From assembly GCA_907164885.2 (NCBI GenBank), contig OU015493.1:124133570-124197569 (forward strand): a stretch of DNA of 64,000 nucleotides. The letters are read 5' to 3'. The stretch comes from Dolomedes plantarius (lineage: Eukaryota; Arthropoda; Arachnida; Araneae; Dolomedidae). A program made the translations under genes and the position numbers. Under the pieces are notes generated by a model. That model was not told where the DNA came from, did not search any database, and was given only the letters and a program-made list of their open reading frames with translations. Positions 10,563 to 22,306 of the stretch are shown here, in pieces (within the stretch, counting starts at the first letter, position 1; the number at the start of each line of letters is the position of its first letter).

Positions 10563-12472
10563 TATATGAAATGCATTTTAATTTTGGTTACTTTAGATGA
10601 CTAAGAATGTAAATTAAAATATTCACATGAAAAGACAATACCCACAAAAAATGACACTGAATCAAATTCTTTCAGAGAAATCCCCCAAAACATCGCCTAC
10701 TGAAAAAAATCCCTCACTTTTTAATCATATTTTATTGAAATCAACCTCAAATTCCATGTATGAAAGTCATATAAATAAGTAAATATTTAAAGTACTGAAA
10801 CTCCAAAAACTTTAAATTCTGGTCTTCCAAACTCTATATTCACATACTCATTTTGTGTGGTTTGCAACACATTGCTTTAAAGATTTCCTCCTTGAACAAA
10901 GTATTTCAGAAAAAAACCATCGCTCTCAGTATAATTATGTATTTACTCACGTTATACACATACTACTTTTAAATTATTAGAGAAAATAAAGAAATGTATT
11001 TAGTCAATTATATTTTTTTTTCTTTTATACAGATTTCATGTAGAAATGTAAACAAATAATTCGGTATAAAACAGACCTTGGGGATGAAACTCAACATCGG
11101 ATAAAATCTAAAACCCGTAATGAGAACATTACAAATTCCTGCATTTTGATTCGACCTTAGTATGATTAAGGAAATTTCTCTTTAAAACTTCCTTAAAAAC
11201 TTTTTTCTCTCTTGAGACAAGAAATTTAAATGAATCTGCAAAACTTAAATGGCCTATCGAACTCATTCCGAACTTTGGTCTTCAAAGCACTCGAAACTCT
11301 GTAACTAAATTACAGTTATTTACTTAGGAGACGATTTTAATTTTCGAAGTCTGTAAAACTCCAGTCTTTAGGAGGATTTTCTTTTTACGTGCCAAGAACA
11401 AAGTTTTAAAATATCACGAAAGTTTTCGCTTTATATTTGTTTAACACGGTTACAGTGGTTAAGAGGATAAAAGGTGTTCAAAATAATAGTTGCACTGACT
11501 CGTTTCAATTGCTCACTTTCCCTTAACTGTGTTCTTCTACGTGCAAGCTACATTACTTTAACATTTATAATTGTATAACCCACTTTTAGAACAATAGTGA
11601 TAGTGATACTTTTTACGTCTGAGCTTTTCTTTAGCACTGTGTTCGAAACTATTGCGACTGAAACACAAAGGTGGTTTTGAGATGCAAATCAAATTATCAG
11701 AATCAATAACCGAATCACTAATATTAGGAAGAAGGTTTTTTTTTTTTAAAATTTCAATTAACACTTTTTGAAACTTCAACTATTATTTAAGTATGTCCTT
11801 ATTTGCACATTACAATAAGACAATGCTCCAAAATGACTCTTAATACAGAAAAGAAAAGTATCAAATATATATTAATTAGTATCTTTTTATCAGATCTAGA
11901 GGTATTTATCGTTATAAAGGGTTTAACCTATAGATTTTTATCGTTATAATGGGGTTTATATATTTTTTGCAGCTAATAGAACATATAATGCTGTGTAACA
12001 ACTTAGAAGGAAAAAAATTATAATAAGTAATACAGCTTTTCAATAGATTTTCTGTTTCTGTTGGACGATATACAGAACAAAAACGTTGCATACAATAATT
12101 TTTCTAAATGAATTTTTAAATGAACAAAATAAATGTATAACTATTCTCTGAAGATTTTTAACTACATAAGAGAACAACCTCCGGTTAATCCTAAAATCTG
12201 GTCATTCGTATATTATCATGTTCTATCATGTTAGATAACCGAAGTAAATAAACAGCATAAAAAAATTATTACATGCGGGTAAATTACAGGATTTGCCTTT
12301 AAAAAGTAGCCGACATTGTGTACTAAAAAAACCCCTTTTGCTGAATCTTACTACTTCAAATATTGCAAAAAAAAAATTATCGATAAAGCAGGGAGATGTT
12401 TAATAAAAGTCTATTCACCTAAGCACGAACGTGTGAAAACATAGCATTACAAATGTATTGCAAAATTCAAAG
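10563..12472. other. No recognisable gene, 1.9 kb
   Basis: AT-rich sequence. The minus-strand frame at 11558-11779 shows no known motif. Parts of 11200-11400 resemble the diverged dispersed repeat at 21440 and 26490, but too weakly to call. Confidence 0.45.
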
Positions 12473-12475
12473 TAA

Positions 12476-12698
12476 GGCCGTCTGCACATGGAGCAACTCA
12501 AAAGAAACTGATAACTGACTCAAATCACAAATCATTCCGTGATGAGTCGTAACCTATGTAATTGAATGGAGCCACGCACACGGCGTAACTGGCTACAAAC
12601 CCGTCCGACGGGTTACATAGGTTACGACTCATCACGGAATGGTTTGTGATTTGAGTCAGTTATCAGTTTCTTTTGAGTTGCTCCGTGTTTAGACGGGC
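12476..12698. mobile_element. Foldback MITE with TAA target sites
   Basis: Two arms of about 85 bp are near-perfect inverted copies (inner landmark ATTCCGTGATGAGTCGTAAC). The outer ends GGCCGTCTGCACATGG and the partner ending AGACGGGC are flanked by TAA at 12473-12475 and 12699-12701. A TWA target and GG start fit PIF/Harbinger. The loop holds GC-rich words. No gene. Confidence 0.85.
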
Positions 12699-12754
12699 TA
12701 AATGATATAAATTTCGCTTTAATTAGATATATATATTGGTGATGAGGTAGACAA

Positions 12755-13105
12755 ATACAGATGGTAGCGCAACATTTTTAACGTAGGTTTACGTTCCTTC
12801 ATAACGGTCCTCCGGAAAGAAAAATTTCAGACACTAAAACCGTCCGCCGTCGCGAGTTATAATTTTGGCAGCGCGCCAAACCCAGTCTATCGCTTGGGCA
12901 AGCAGTAAACAGTTAAACAGAAAAGTACCAAAATGGGTCAAAATTTTTACCTATATGTATATATATATATATATACATTTATGTATATTATGTAAATATA
13001 TTTATATATACATAACCCATACATACAAAAGAGGTAAGCAACGATAAGTAATTCTACTTTAATAACACGTTGTAGTTTCTTTAGAAGAAACTACCTGATT
13101 TTTTT
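12755..13105 (+). mobile_element. GGGTGGG-family element, internal part with microsatellite
   Basis: This shares its body with the complete element at 62023-62605 (opposite strand) and with 22140-22285. Landmarks are GCGAGTTATAATTTTGGC, AAGCAGTAAACAGTTAAACA and, after a TA-rich run (12956-13013), CATACAAAAGAGGTAAGCAA. The terminal GGGTGGG repeats are not found here, so it is partial. Confidence 0.8.
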
Positions 13106-13779
13106 ATACACTGTAGAAAATTGACGCTAAATTTAAGTTCATAATTCAATCATTAAGTAAATTAAGTTAATCATAAAAATTTAATTCTTTATATTAATAT
13201 TTCTTTCCCCACTTGCCGAGAGGTAATTCACGAACAGTAAATGTTTCCCTCCGGTTAGGCATAAACGTGATAACCTGAAGCCCTATCGCTGCGTAGCAAT
13301 ACCTGCAAACTCAGCGAATTTTTATGCACCTGTTTGGGTAATTATTATGGGCCTAAAAAATTTTCGAGTTATGTCGAGTTTGTAGAGACCTTCTGTTGAT
13401 GAGGGGTATAGAACTCGTGTTCCGACCACACAGACGTTGTTAATTTATTCCATACATTCCATGTTGGTTTTAGATTTCAAGAAGCTATTTGTTGACCACA
13501 CAAATATTTTTTATTATTACATTTTTCCAAGACGACTGACTTTTTCTTCTCTTTGAGTATGTTTGATATTTGTTTCCTAATATACCACCGGGGCTCTGGT
13601 ATATTAGGGCTTCTGGACAAGGGTTGAACTCGCCTCTCTGGATTAACAACTAGTTGATGCGTTGATTCACAAGAACCTCACTCAAAAGTCTAAGCTAATT
13701 TTGATCCCAGTTAGATTAGTAAGTAAGTAATGATAACAATGATGATGATAAAAACGCCGCCCACATGTTGTAGTGGATA
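13106..13779. other. Mostly featureless; weak tRNA-like scrap
   Basis: No gene is recognised. Just past it (about 13757-13785) TGTAGTGGATAGCGTCC resembles a tRNA A box, but no B box follows. Confidence 0.4.
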
Positions 13780-14175
13780 GCGTCCTACTCTTCCAGAATT
13801 ATTTCTCAAATTAATAAATAAATCGTAAAAGAATTTACTTTTTTCGAAATTGGAACAGAAAGAAAATTCGGACGTAAAACGTTTTCTCCAACCTCTATGT
13901 AATTATATATTTTTTTCCGAGCGTATTATATTATAGCCCCAGACATTCAAATAAAGTATTTCAAAACAAATTTCAAAACTTTCAATAGTTTCTCAACATT
14001 CTTTTGTTTAGAGGATATATTTTTTAGAACAGCAATATTTTTCCATATCCAGACGTATGTAAATTTCTTTTAGGAACTTAGAAGTAATCTTTAATAAAAT
14101 AAACAGCATTTTTTTCTTCTTTAATTTTATACTCAGAACTTCTTATATTTTGTGCGACGCACTAGACAGAAGTTT
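13780..14175 (+). repeat. Unknown dispersed repeat, arm 1
   Basis: It is an imperfect inverted copy of 16568-16960. Shared landmarks include CGGACGTAAAACGTTTTCTC, GCCCCAGACATTCAAATAA and CCAGACGTATGTAAATTTCT. Similarity may fade on to about 14400 and 16330. No protein is recognised in either copy. Confidence 0.75.
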
Positions 14176-14792
14176 GAGACTGTTAACTGAATGAATACGT
14201 TTTTTAATTTTACATTTTCCTAGGATAAAAACTTTTTAAAAACATATTTTAGTTTAATTTTACAAATTTATATTTTTTTCATCTTTTTTCACTTGTCATC
14301 TGCTTTAATTTTTTTTATTACATGAAGCATTTTTTAAACATGCGAAATATTTCGTACAAGTTTTTAATACATTATACGATAATTTGGCATTACATATTAT
14401 TTTCTGTTACAATATTTCTCATTATAACTAACAATATTCCCCAAAAGCCGAAAAAAGATGGATTTATATTGATCCTTTAGTGTTGTTAGCATAAGTTTTA
14501 TGATATTAATTTTAAAACAATAGGATGATATTCTCTGCGAAAGATTTTTTTTCTCTTTTGTTTATATTCGCCCAAAACTTCTGATTTAATGTTATACAAT
14601 TTTTAAAGCAATTGTATTGTTGTTAGGGAAAATGTAAGCTTAATTTATGACGTTGCATTTTTTTTTCAAATTCTAAATATATTTGTTATTTGAATGCTGG
14701 AAGCAAGAATAGTTTCCCTCGATGTAGATAAACACTGAAGGGCCAAAAAATCTGGGATATCTGTCCAATGCGTCGCTAAGTATCGTCTATTA
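14176..14792. other. No recognisable feature
   Basis: AT-rich, possibly the worn continuation of the repeat arm to its left. Confidence 0.4.
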
Positions 14793-14931
14793 AGGCCTGT
14801 TCACATAGAATCCGCCAGCGTTGGCGTTAAAAATTCCGTTGGCACAGATTTGTTAAAATGGGTCAATAATCGGTATATGATTGGTTAATTTTTTTTATGC
14901 TGACGCTGACGGATTCTACGTGAACAGGCTC
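14793..14931. mobile_element. Short MITE, GGCCTGTTCAC family
   Basis: The ends GGCCTGTTCACATAGAATCC and its near complement (GGATTCTACGTGAACAGGC) bound about 137 bp. The family is shared with 3601-3790. The flanks TAA and TCA may be a worn 3-bp duplication. Another terminus of this family (GTGAACAGGCCC) sits at 15150-15161 inside the Tc1 remnant. Confidence 0.78.
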
Positions 14932-14939
14932 AGAACATT

Positions 14940-15050
14940 GACCTATACCTACAAAGAGAAAATGTTTCCAACTTGTACCAAATGCTCCTAAGGCAAAGCT
15001 ACTCCGGATCATATCCTAGTGTGCTTGAGACTTGAAAAGGAAGATTTTGT
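14940..15050. repeat. 110-bp direct repeat, first copy
   Basis: It is almost identical to 15371-15481; I see one difference (atacc against atgcc). The near identity points to a recent duplication within old transposon sequence. Confidence 0.9.
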
Positions 15051-15647
15051 GGAGCGGCCATTGTTGGTCATTGACTTCTTGAGAGTGTGCGGTATCATGA
15101 ACCTAATCTAGCTCTCCTGTGTGACAGGGATCAGCAACAACAACAATACGTGAACAGGCCCTTAAAGTCGATATCATGGAGTGAACGTTGTACAGTCCTC
15201 ATGGTGATGTTAATAGACGCCCCAGTATTGAATAGAGATGTTATTTACGCCAATGCGGCACTCCTTTCGCTTGATATGATTGTCGACAGAAGACGCCGGT
15301 TGCGGTCATCCCGAGACCTTCGACGACCACATTGTTTCAGTATTGTCGATGTTTTACAATACTGAAAGGAGACCTATGCCTACAAAGAGAAAATGTTTCC
15401 AACTTGTACCAAATGCTCCTAAGGCAAAGCTACTCCGGATCATATCCTAGTGTGCTTGAGACTTGAAAAGGAAGATTTTGTTTCAGTATTGTCGATGTTT
15501 TACCGGATTTCTTCTATTCGAGGAACACTCTTGAAAAGGTCGAAGTTGAAAATCTAAACTTTGTATCTCCAAAATTGCATGACCCATCGAACGACCCCCA
15601 ACTGTCATATCTCGACGAAATTCACCTAAATCATGATTGTCTGCCAT
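15051..15647 (-). pseudogene. Tc1-like transposase, shattered N-terminal half
   Basis: Reading the minus strand, an ATG at 15647 opens MADNHDLGEFRRDMTVGG, the first helix-turn-helix of Tc1-like transposases. A second block at about 15333-15175 reads RSRDDRNRRLLSTIISS and, after a stop, TSLFNTGASINITMRTVQRS, the second DNA-binding helix-turn-helix. The two blocks are in family order but are separated by a local duplication. The segment also contains a terminus of the GGCCTGTTCAC MITE family at 15150-15161. The catalytic DDE half is missing or beyond recognition, so this copy is dead. No inverted ends could be paired with it. Confidence 0.75.
15371..15481. repeat. 110-bp direct repeat, second copy
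   Basis: Second copy of 14940-15050. It is bracketed by two copies of a 20-base word, CAGTATTGTCGATGTTTTAC, at 15340-15359 and 15485-15504, giving a short-long-short pattern suggestive of template switching. Confidence 0.9.
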
Positions 15648-15808
15648 GCGCAATACTGAATCAGCTTTTTTAAACATGCAGAAATATCTGTCGCTTTGTA
15701 TAAACTGCTTTCGGAAGAAAACATTTCGAAGAAAATAAGTATTGGTACATGTACTGAAAGTGATCGTCTTCACCAATTATTCTGGCATTTAAGAGTATTT
15801 TTCATGGT

Positions 15809-16102
15809 GCATATACATTGGTACAGAATTCTCTGTCTGTGCCTTGGGGAATCCAGTGATTTATGTTCACTCTGTACTCTGTACTAAGCGTGGATCGCCT
15901 CCTCTGGCGGTCCCTCAAAGAAAGGGTGGGGGGTCAGCGGGTCAAATGGTGTCGAGCGGGGTGGGGGGAGACACCACATCAAAGAGACCTTGGGGGCGGG
16001 AATGGGGGTGGTTCTAAATACCGTGTCTAATGATACCGTGACTAATGTGATGACAGGAGTCGGGGATCTACAGGCAGAGAACTCTGCACCAATCTATATG
16101 CG
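15809..16102. mobile_element. MITE with TTGGTRCAGARTTCTCTG ends
   Basis: The left end GCATATACATTGGTACAG matches the reverse complement of the right end (GCATATAGATTGGTGCAG), continuing through CTCTGYCTG. The interior is G-rich (15918-16010) and has no gene. A Tc1-type origin is possible; I see no certain target duplication. Confidence 0.75.
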
Positions 16103-16567
16103 CTATTAGAAATTTAGCAGGTCCTGAAATTTATGCCAGATGGTTTCAGATGATTATTCTGGTGATTTATCAAAAACTCTACTATTATAGAATAAAAGAT
16201 CCATTTTAATGTTTGGTATATATATTTACCTAATTAATTTTCCAACATCTAGTTTACGGGTTAAAATGTTTCAACTTATCTCGATAAATAACAGTAAGTT
16301 GCGATAAAAATAGAAGCTTAAAGAAATACAATTTTTATATATATCATAATGTATTACTTTTATTATGTTATTTCATTTTATTATTTAGAATCTATATTAA
16401 TTCTTTGAGATCTGAACTTAAGCTCAAAAAAATGAATTGATTACTCAATATTTTTTTCCCTTAAATAATACTAAAATTTGTTAGATATTGAGGAAAAATG
16501 AAGCAAACTTTTATCATAGAAAAACATAAAATATAAAAAATCTACTCCAATAGTTAACAGTCAAATA
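16103..16567. other. No recognisable feature
   Basis: AT-rich, possibly the worn end of the repeat arm to its right. Confidence 0.4.
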
Positions 16568-16960
16568 CTTCCATCCAGTGGGTCGCAGTTCAGCAGATAA
16601 AACTTAAGAAAAAATAATAATGCCGTTTATTTTCTTAAAAATTACTTCGAAGTTCCTAGAAGAAATTTACATACGTCTGGTTATGGAAGAATATTACTGT
16701 TGGGAAAAATATATCCTCATTACAAAAGAATGTTTGAAAAAAATTGGAAAGTTTTAAAATTTATTTTGAAATAGCTTATTTGAATGTCTGGGGCTTTAAT
16801 CTAGTGTGCTCGGGAAAAAAACATAACACAGAAAGCAGGAGAAAACGTTTTACGTCCGAAATTTCTTTACTTTTTCCAATTATGTAAAAAAAAGTAATTT
16901 CTTTTAAGAAGTATTTATTAATTTGGGAAATAGTCGACGAGAATGTAGTCTGTAAGCGTA
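16568..16960 (-). repeat. Unknown dispersed repeat, arm 2
   Basis: Inverted partner of 13780-14175, separated by about 2.4 kb. The minus-strand open frame at 16776-17009 falls mainly in this repeat and has no recognised motif. Confidence 0.75.
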
Positions 16961-18109
16961 GAAAAAGTAATTTTTCTTCATTTTTTTCCTTCAAGACGAA
17001 AGTATACAAATTTAAAAATTAAAAGACCGTATCATCGATTTAATAGCTTTTGATGTAATAAAAAATGAAATTTCACTCGCACTGATGATTATTTTCTATG
17101 GTACAGAAAGGAAATTGCATCTAGGAAGCATTTCCTTGCTTTTCTAGCTTAATTATCTTTAACGAAATAAAAGGAATAAATATATGATTTCATTTTCTAA
17201 GGAAAATGTATAATTTATCAGATTATCTTATCTTTTTACACATTCTCTTTTAATTGAAATACTTTCTCGTCAGTGTGTACTCTATAAATTGTAAACCGAA
17301 GAAATTTTAACTGCTTAAATTAATTTGCCATTGTGGCGGTCAAATCCCCATTTTCTATGTTGTCTTTTTGAATATTTGACTTCAAAACGGTACAGTGGTT
17401 TGAGACGATACAGATGGTCGAGTACGGTAGAGTCTGGTGAGACCCGATGTTTTTTTGGATAAGGTTTTTGGTAGATATAAGTACACAATAAGCATTTTGT
17501 TGTATAAAAACATTTATCGATAATATTTTACATGAAATAAAAACCTTTTTGTAGAAAAAAAGACCAACTAATTGTAATTTTGCTAAACAAAGAAAATCTC
17601 TCTGACATTTACATAGAATGTTGTATATATTAGGTCTAATATGTAATTTAGTCTTGCACCTAGTTTTAGAAGTTACTGAACCAATTCTCCGAGTACAAAA
17701 ATGTAAAAAATAATACATACTGACATTTTTGGCCTTCAAATTCGAAAAAAAAATTTAAAATCTTAAAAAAATGACTAGTGATCATGAATAACGTTTTTCA
17801 ACAAAGACACTCTTATTTACAGCCAACTTATAACTTCAAACACTCCAAAATCCTGTTGCAAGACAGGCTGGTAGGTTTTGTTGTCAACTCGATCTCTTGA
17901 AATGAGAGGGGAGAGTACGGGAAGGGGAAAACTCACCCTTGGGTCAGATCCAACCCCTACCGTTAGAGGGTTAAATCAGTAAATTTCTCAAAATAAAAAT
18001 ATTTTTATCTAAAGTTGTTCGTAGTATTTTCTTATGTTAAGAGGGTAGAATAGCTACATAATGCGACGTCTGCTGCTTGGATGAACCGTAGTTTGAGGGA
18101 TTTTACGGC
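16961..18109. other. No recognisable gene
   Basis: AT-rich with one moderately GC stretch (17860-17970). The 139-codon minus-strand frame at 17320-17739 has no domain, poor start context and codon use no different from its surroundings. I treat it as chance. Confidence 0.5.
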
Positions 18110-18969
18110 GGTAGGACTGCAGTTTAGGGTGCGCCCTATTTTTTGGCGCCAATTGTGCCCCGGATTTTGGTCGCCAAGTGTGCGAGTTTTCTCGTGCGCC
18201 AATGTTCTTACTCTTGCAAATTTCCGATGTGTTTGTCATGTGATTATTTTGTGACGCATATATCACGATGGATGTTTATCGCCGCAGTCTTAAATGATAC
18301 GAAGGCACTATTGACGAGAAAAAAAAACAAGGGGCATCCCGAAGTGCATTTTTACAAAATTCTACCAAGCTATGAATGGAAAGCTTCTAATTTGTCTCAT
18401 CGAATTTATTTCATTTTTGCTTCCTCTAATTTATAGACTTCATTGTGTTAAAGATTTATTTATACCGCTGTTTTCGGACGAAGCTAGTTCTGCCTAAAAT
18501 AAGTGTCCATATTTTCCGTCTAAAGTTTCAGAGTTTTTTTGATAATTTAAAAAATTGTACTCCATACGTTTGCAAATGCAAAAATTTGGTACAATGCAAT
18601 TGTGTATAAAATTTTTCTATAGTGTGTTTTTTACTATTTTGATACTCATAGTTTATGCTTTTTATTGCATTTGCATTGCTTTATCGTCAAAAAAAAAGGG
18701 GGGGGGCACCCGAAGTGCATTTTTACTGCATGGAGGGTGCCCCCCCCGAATTTGGTTCTTTCTATGTCTCAACAAACGCCAAGTGTGCGAGTTTTCTCAC
18801 GCATGCGCCAATGTTGTTACTCCTGCAAATTTCTGACGTGTTTGTCATGTGATTATTTCGTAACACATATGTATATCACGATGGATGTTTATCGCCGACA
18901 AATTAAAATGTCACGTTGGCATTATTGGTGCAAAAAAATATAAGGGGCACCCTAAACTGCAGTCCTACC
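18110..18969. mobile_element. TIR element with internal tandem copy
   Basis: The ends GGTAGGACTGCAGTTTAGGG and CCCTAAACTGCAGTCCTACC are perfect inverted repeats. Inside, about 180 bp (landmarks GCCAAGTGTGCGAGTTTTCT, CACGATGGATGTTTATCGCC) occurs at 18170-18285 and again at 18778-18895. A third inverted pair around CCCGAAGTGCATTTTTAC lies between. No target duplication or transposase is seen. Overlapping frames at 18555-18943 are translations of the repeat and not genes. Confidence 0.8.
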
Positions 18970-19084
18970 ATGGTTTTTGACAAAACTAAAAAAAAAAAAT
19001 TTTTAAAAAGAAAAAAAGAAAGAAATATCACTCACACTGCCGATTATATTCTATGGTACAGAAAGAAAATTACATTTAGGATAT

Positions 19085-19200
19085 TAAATGGATTGTTAAT
19101 AATAAAGCAATATTTCACAACAATGGGGATAACTTTTGAATATTTAATCTCTACAATAAAGGTGCGTTTCTTACCAAGTACTTTTTTTAAATATGACAAC
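19085..19200 (+). repeat. Copy of a tandem AT-rich repeat
   Basis: Landmarks TTAATAATAAAGCAATATTT and AATGGGGATAA are shared with the tandem pair at 20828-21120, so the repeat is dispersed as well as tandem. Confidence 0.55.
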
Positions 19201-20640
19201 TTTCATTATTACAGCAACAACAGGAAAGCATTTCTGTTATTTAAAAAATATGTTCAACTATAATTTGCTCAATGCAATCCTATCAAATACACTTTTTTGA
19301 GACTATCACTTACAATCATAGTAAGTAAAATATCACTTACAATCATAAAAAAATCTCAGAATTATAATATATTTTAAAGAATATATGGTACATTTAAATT
19401 CTAAATTAATGACTAATATTTTCATTAAAAAATTAAACACAGTTTTTCAAGAAATATCGTCCCATATGTGGATGTAATATTGATGCTCCTCAAGTTTTTA
19501 TCTTACAAAGAAAATATTTACATCATCTGGAAGCTGAAAGCTTTCTTATTCATATAAATCTCCTTTCAAGTCTATATCTGAAAATTTCGATTTTTAATTG
19601 AATTTTAAATCTGATAATTCAACAGTGATAAAAAGCTCTTCGCATAAGGGTGACGACAGTAAATGGATGGAAGCTGTTACATTGCCCGAGGATCACCCCT
19701 ATGTATCTCGCTATCAGCCCTAACAGAGGAAATATGTAAAAATAATTTAAAAGAAACTAAAATCAAATTCAAAATTATCCTTACCCACCCTCAGGTGGTC
19801 TCAGAAAGCATAAAATAATTAAAATCGGTTAATAATTCGTAAATTAATCATACCAAAACTCAAATTCACGATTGTAAACAAACGATTTTTGTTGCCATTT
19901 TTAATTTAGAAGTTCATTTGTTCAGTTTATTAATTTTTTTTTCAAATTGGAAATGTATCTGTATCAAAATAAGTACTTCATGCGCAAGCGTTATTTTTAT
20001 ACTGAATTCTTGAAATTTTTTTACTCTAAAGGGAAGTAGAGAGGCAACAAAGATTAAACTCTCAAACATTGTTTTGCTGTTCTTGAAAAGTACCTGACTT
20101 CAAGAAACGTTTGAAATTTATATTATAATTCATATTTTTATATTATTTATTTATTGATTTATATATTACTAATTAATTAATTTACTACAGCTTACTTTAC
20201 TACAGCTTAACAAAGGTTAAAACAAGCAAAATCAAAGAGAGTGAAATATCAGCGTGACGATGTAAACAAGCAATCACGAGAATTGAATTGTTGCAAGTTT
20301 TTCAAAATAAGCTAATGATATAACTGCCAAAAAGCATTATGGATGTTGCAAAAAGATTATTGAAACTTCAAATTAGAAAAAAACTAAATTTAAGTGCTGA
20401 AAATGAGCAAAGTAGTGCAATTTTAGGATAACTTCCGGTTACAAAGTTCTACTTCCGGTTTGATTTTGAATCAAACTATATGTTTTATAATGGTTATAAA
20501 ATTTCTTCTAAATCACGTAGAGAAAAAGGAAAACAGTTTTGGAAAGGGGAAGGTCCAAAGTATAAGAAACACAAATAAGAAAAACTCTACCAATTGTCCA
20601 AAATCGATGTTTTCAACGTAGTCGGTCACGTTAATATTAC
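19201..20640. other. No recognisable gene
   Basis: AT-rich. A doubled ACTTCCGGTT word occurs at 20430-20460. Nothing else is supportable. Confidence 0.45.
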
Positions 20641-20649
20641 ATTGCAATA

Positions 20650-20815
20650 ACAAATATTTTTTTACGAGTAAGCCTAATTGGGGGCCTTTTACGAGTAAAA
20701 CATTCCCGTTTAAGTTTTATTAAGCCTTTTTACGAGTAAGCCTTATTAGAGGCCGAAGGCCCCGTACTAAAAGCGAGCGTAGCGAGCCAAGGGGCCAAGC
20801 CCCTATAAAGAGTAC
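20650..20815. repeat. GC-rich hairpin cluster
   Basis: TTTTACGAGTAA recurs three times (20672, 20687, 20729), followed by compact palindromes: GGCCGAAGGCC, GCGAGCGTAGCGAGC and GGGGCCAAGCCCC. The composition contrasts sharply with the AT-rich flanks. I do not recognise the family. Confidence 0.65.
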
Positions 20816-20827
20816 AAAAAATTAAAT

Positions 20828-21120
20828 TCAACATCAAAGTGCTTTTTTTCCTGCAAATTACTCTAATGGATAAAATAAAGTGAAGAAATCTAGCTAATTA
20901 TATAAAAACTAAGCTTTTTATTAGTAATAAAACAATATTTAACAAAAATGGGGATAATTTTTTGCAGTATTTATAATAAGTTTAATTTCTACATTAAAGT
21001 GCATATTTTCTTCAAATTACTCTAGGGGATAAAAGAAAAATAGAATAGATCTGCTAATTATGTTAAAAATAAGACTTTATTATTAGTAATAAAACAATAT
21101 TTAACAATAATGAAGATATC
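20828..21120 (+). repeat. Two tandem units of about 155 bp
   Basis: Unit 1 (about 20828-20975) and unit 2 (about 20980-21120) share AAATTACTCTA, then GGATAAAA and ATTAGTAATAAAACAATATT. They diverge by a visible fraction, so the duplication is not recent. Confidence 0.7.
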
Positions 21121-21439
21121 AAGACATGTATATTTCATGAAAGGAATTTAGCAACTATTATTTTATGTATTTACTACTTAAGCTATCTCTACCTTTCAAA
21201 CCCGTTATGAAAATCATAATTTAAAAACCAGATTTAAAATTTATACGGAAAATCTCAAACTCTTATTCTAAACCTTAAAAAAGCAGAGACAAATAACTTT
21301 TAAACTCCTAGAACAAATGCTTCTAAACTATTTCTAAATCTACTACATGCTTAAGGAATTTCGTTACTACAAATTGGAGTGTGTTAGAAGAAAATTTGAC
21401 ATCTAAACCAAAAATATTTTTTTCGCCAGTATCCGTGTT
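21121..21439. other. No recognisable feature
   Basis: AT-rich, nothing supportable. Confidence 0.4.
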
Positions 21440-21720
21440 TTTTTCACTACGCGCTATTCATTCGAGAGTTGCAGAAACTCAAGGGTCCTTAAGTATTTCA
21501 AAACAAATTTTAGAACTTCAAGACTTGGAATTCCAAGAGTTTCGGTAATGAAATTGGTCTCTTTTCGTTAAAGGGAGAATTTTTTTTCTTTTTTTGTATT
21601 ACTAGGTGTATTTTAATTACAGTTTCGTATATTCCGTGGAGTAGTCTACTAAATTGCATACTTTTCAAAGACGGTTTTTTTTTCATTCTGTAAAATTCTT
21701 TAGCAATTTAGAACAAGACT
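21440..21720 (+). repeat. Diverged dispersed repeat
   Basis: Resembles 26490-26790 in the same orientation (TTAAGTATTT.AAAA.AAATTT, TATTTTAATTACAG). Old and non-coding. Confidence 0.5.
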
Positions 21721-22139
21721 ACTTTTGCGATAATTAATTACCATATAGAAAAAAGTTTATTTCCTTATTAATACTATTTTTTTTCTACTTACGTTTCTGT
21801 TACATTTGATCTAATCGCATTATTTACTTTGTCGGAAATACACGAGTAATTTGTTTGCCCTTTTCCTATTTGAAAAAATATTTCAAATTTCGCATATAAA
21901 ATGGGGTCCAAAACAAATCAATTAGTTGATCTTACAATACCGATTAAACATTCATTTTGCGTCCCATACAAGTTGTTTGTAATGGAATATGGCAAAAAAT
22001 GTAGCATGTACAGACTTAAAATAACTTTATAGTTAATTTCATTACATCTAAAAAATCAGTTATCAATTTAAAACAAGACTTCAGTTATGATAATTAATTA
22101 CCATATAGAAAAAAGTTTACTGCTCCTTGATGATTTTAA

Positions 22140-22306
22140 CGTAGTTTTCACCATAACGGTCCTCCGGAAAGCAAAATTTCAGATGTCCTAAGTCGCGAGT
22201 TATAATTTTGGCAGGGCGCCAAACCTAGTCTATATCGCTTGGGCAAGCAGTAAACAGTTAAAACAGAAAAGTACCAAAATCTCTCTCTCTCTCTCTCTCT
22301 CTCTCC
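22140..22306 (+). mobile_element. GGGTGGG-family fragment ending in (CT)n
   Basis: Landmarks CATAACGGTCCTCCGGAAAG and GCGAGTTATAATTTTGGC match the copy at 12755. Where that copy turns into a TA microsatellite, this one turns into (CT)n at 22281-22306 and stops against the piggyBac remnant. Confidence 0.8.

Noticed and set aside
13395..13440. Hammerhead ribozyme candidate near CTGTTGATGAGG
   Set aside because: The conserved CTGATGA and GAAA core is not present.
13750..13790. tRNA gene or SINE head
   Set aside because: An A-box-like word without a B box or a foldable arm.
17320..17739. 139-codon minus-strand open frame
   Set aside because: No domain, no recognisable start context, and composition like its non-coding surroundings.
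18555..18943. Three overlapping plus-strand frames
   Set aside because: All translate the same repeated block of a TIR element; none has a family motif.
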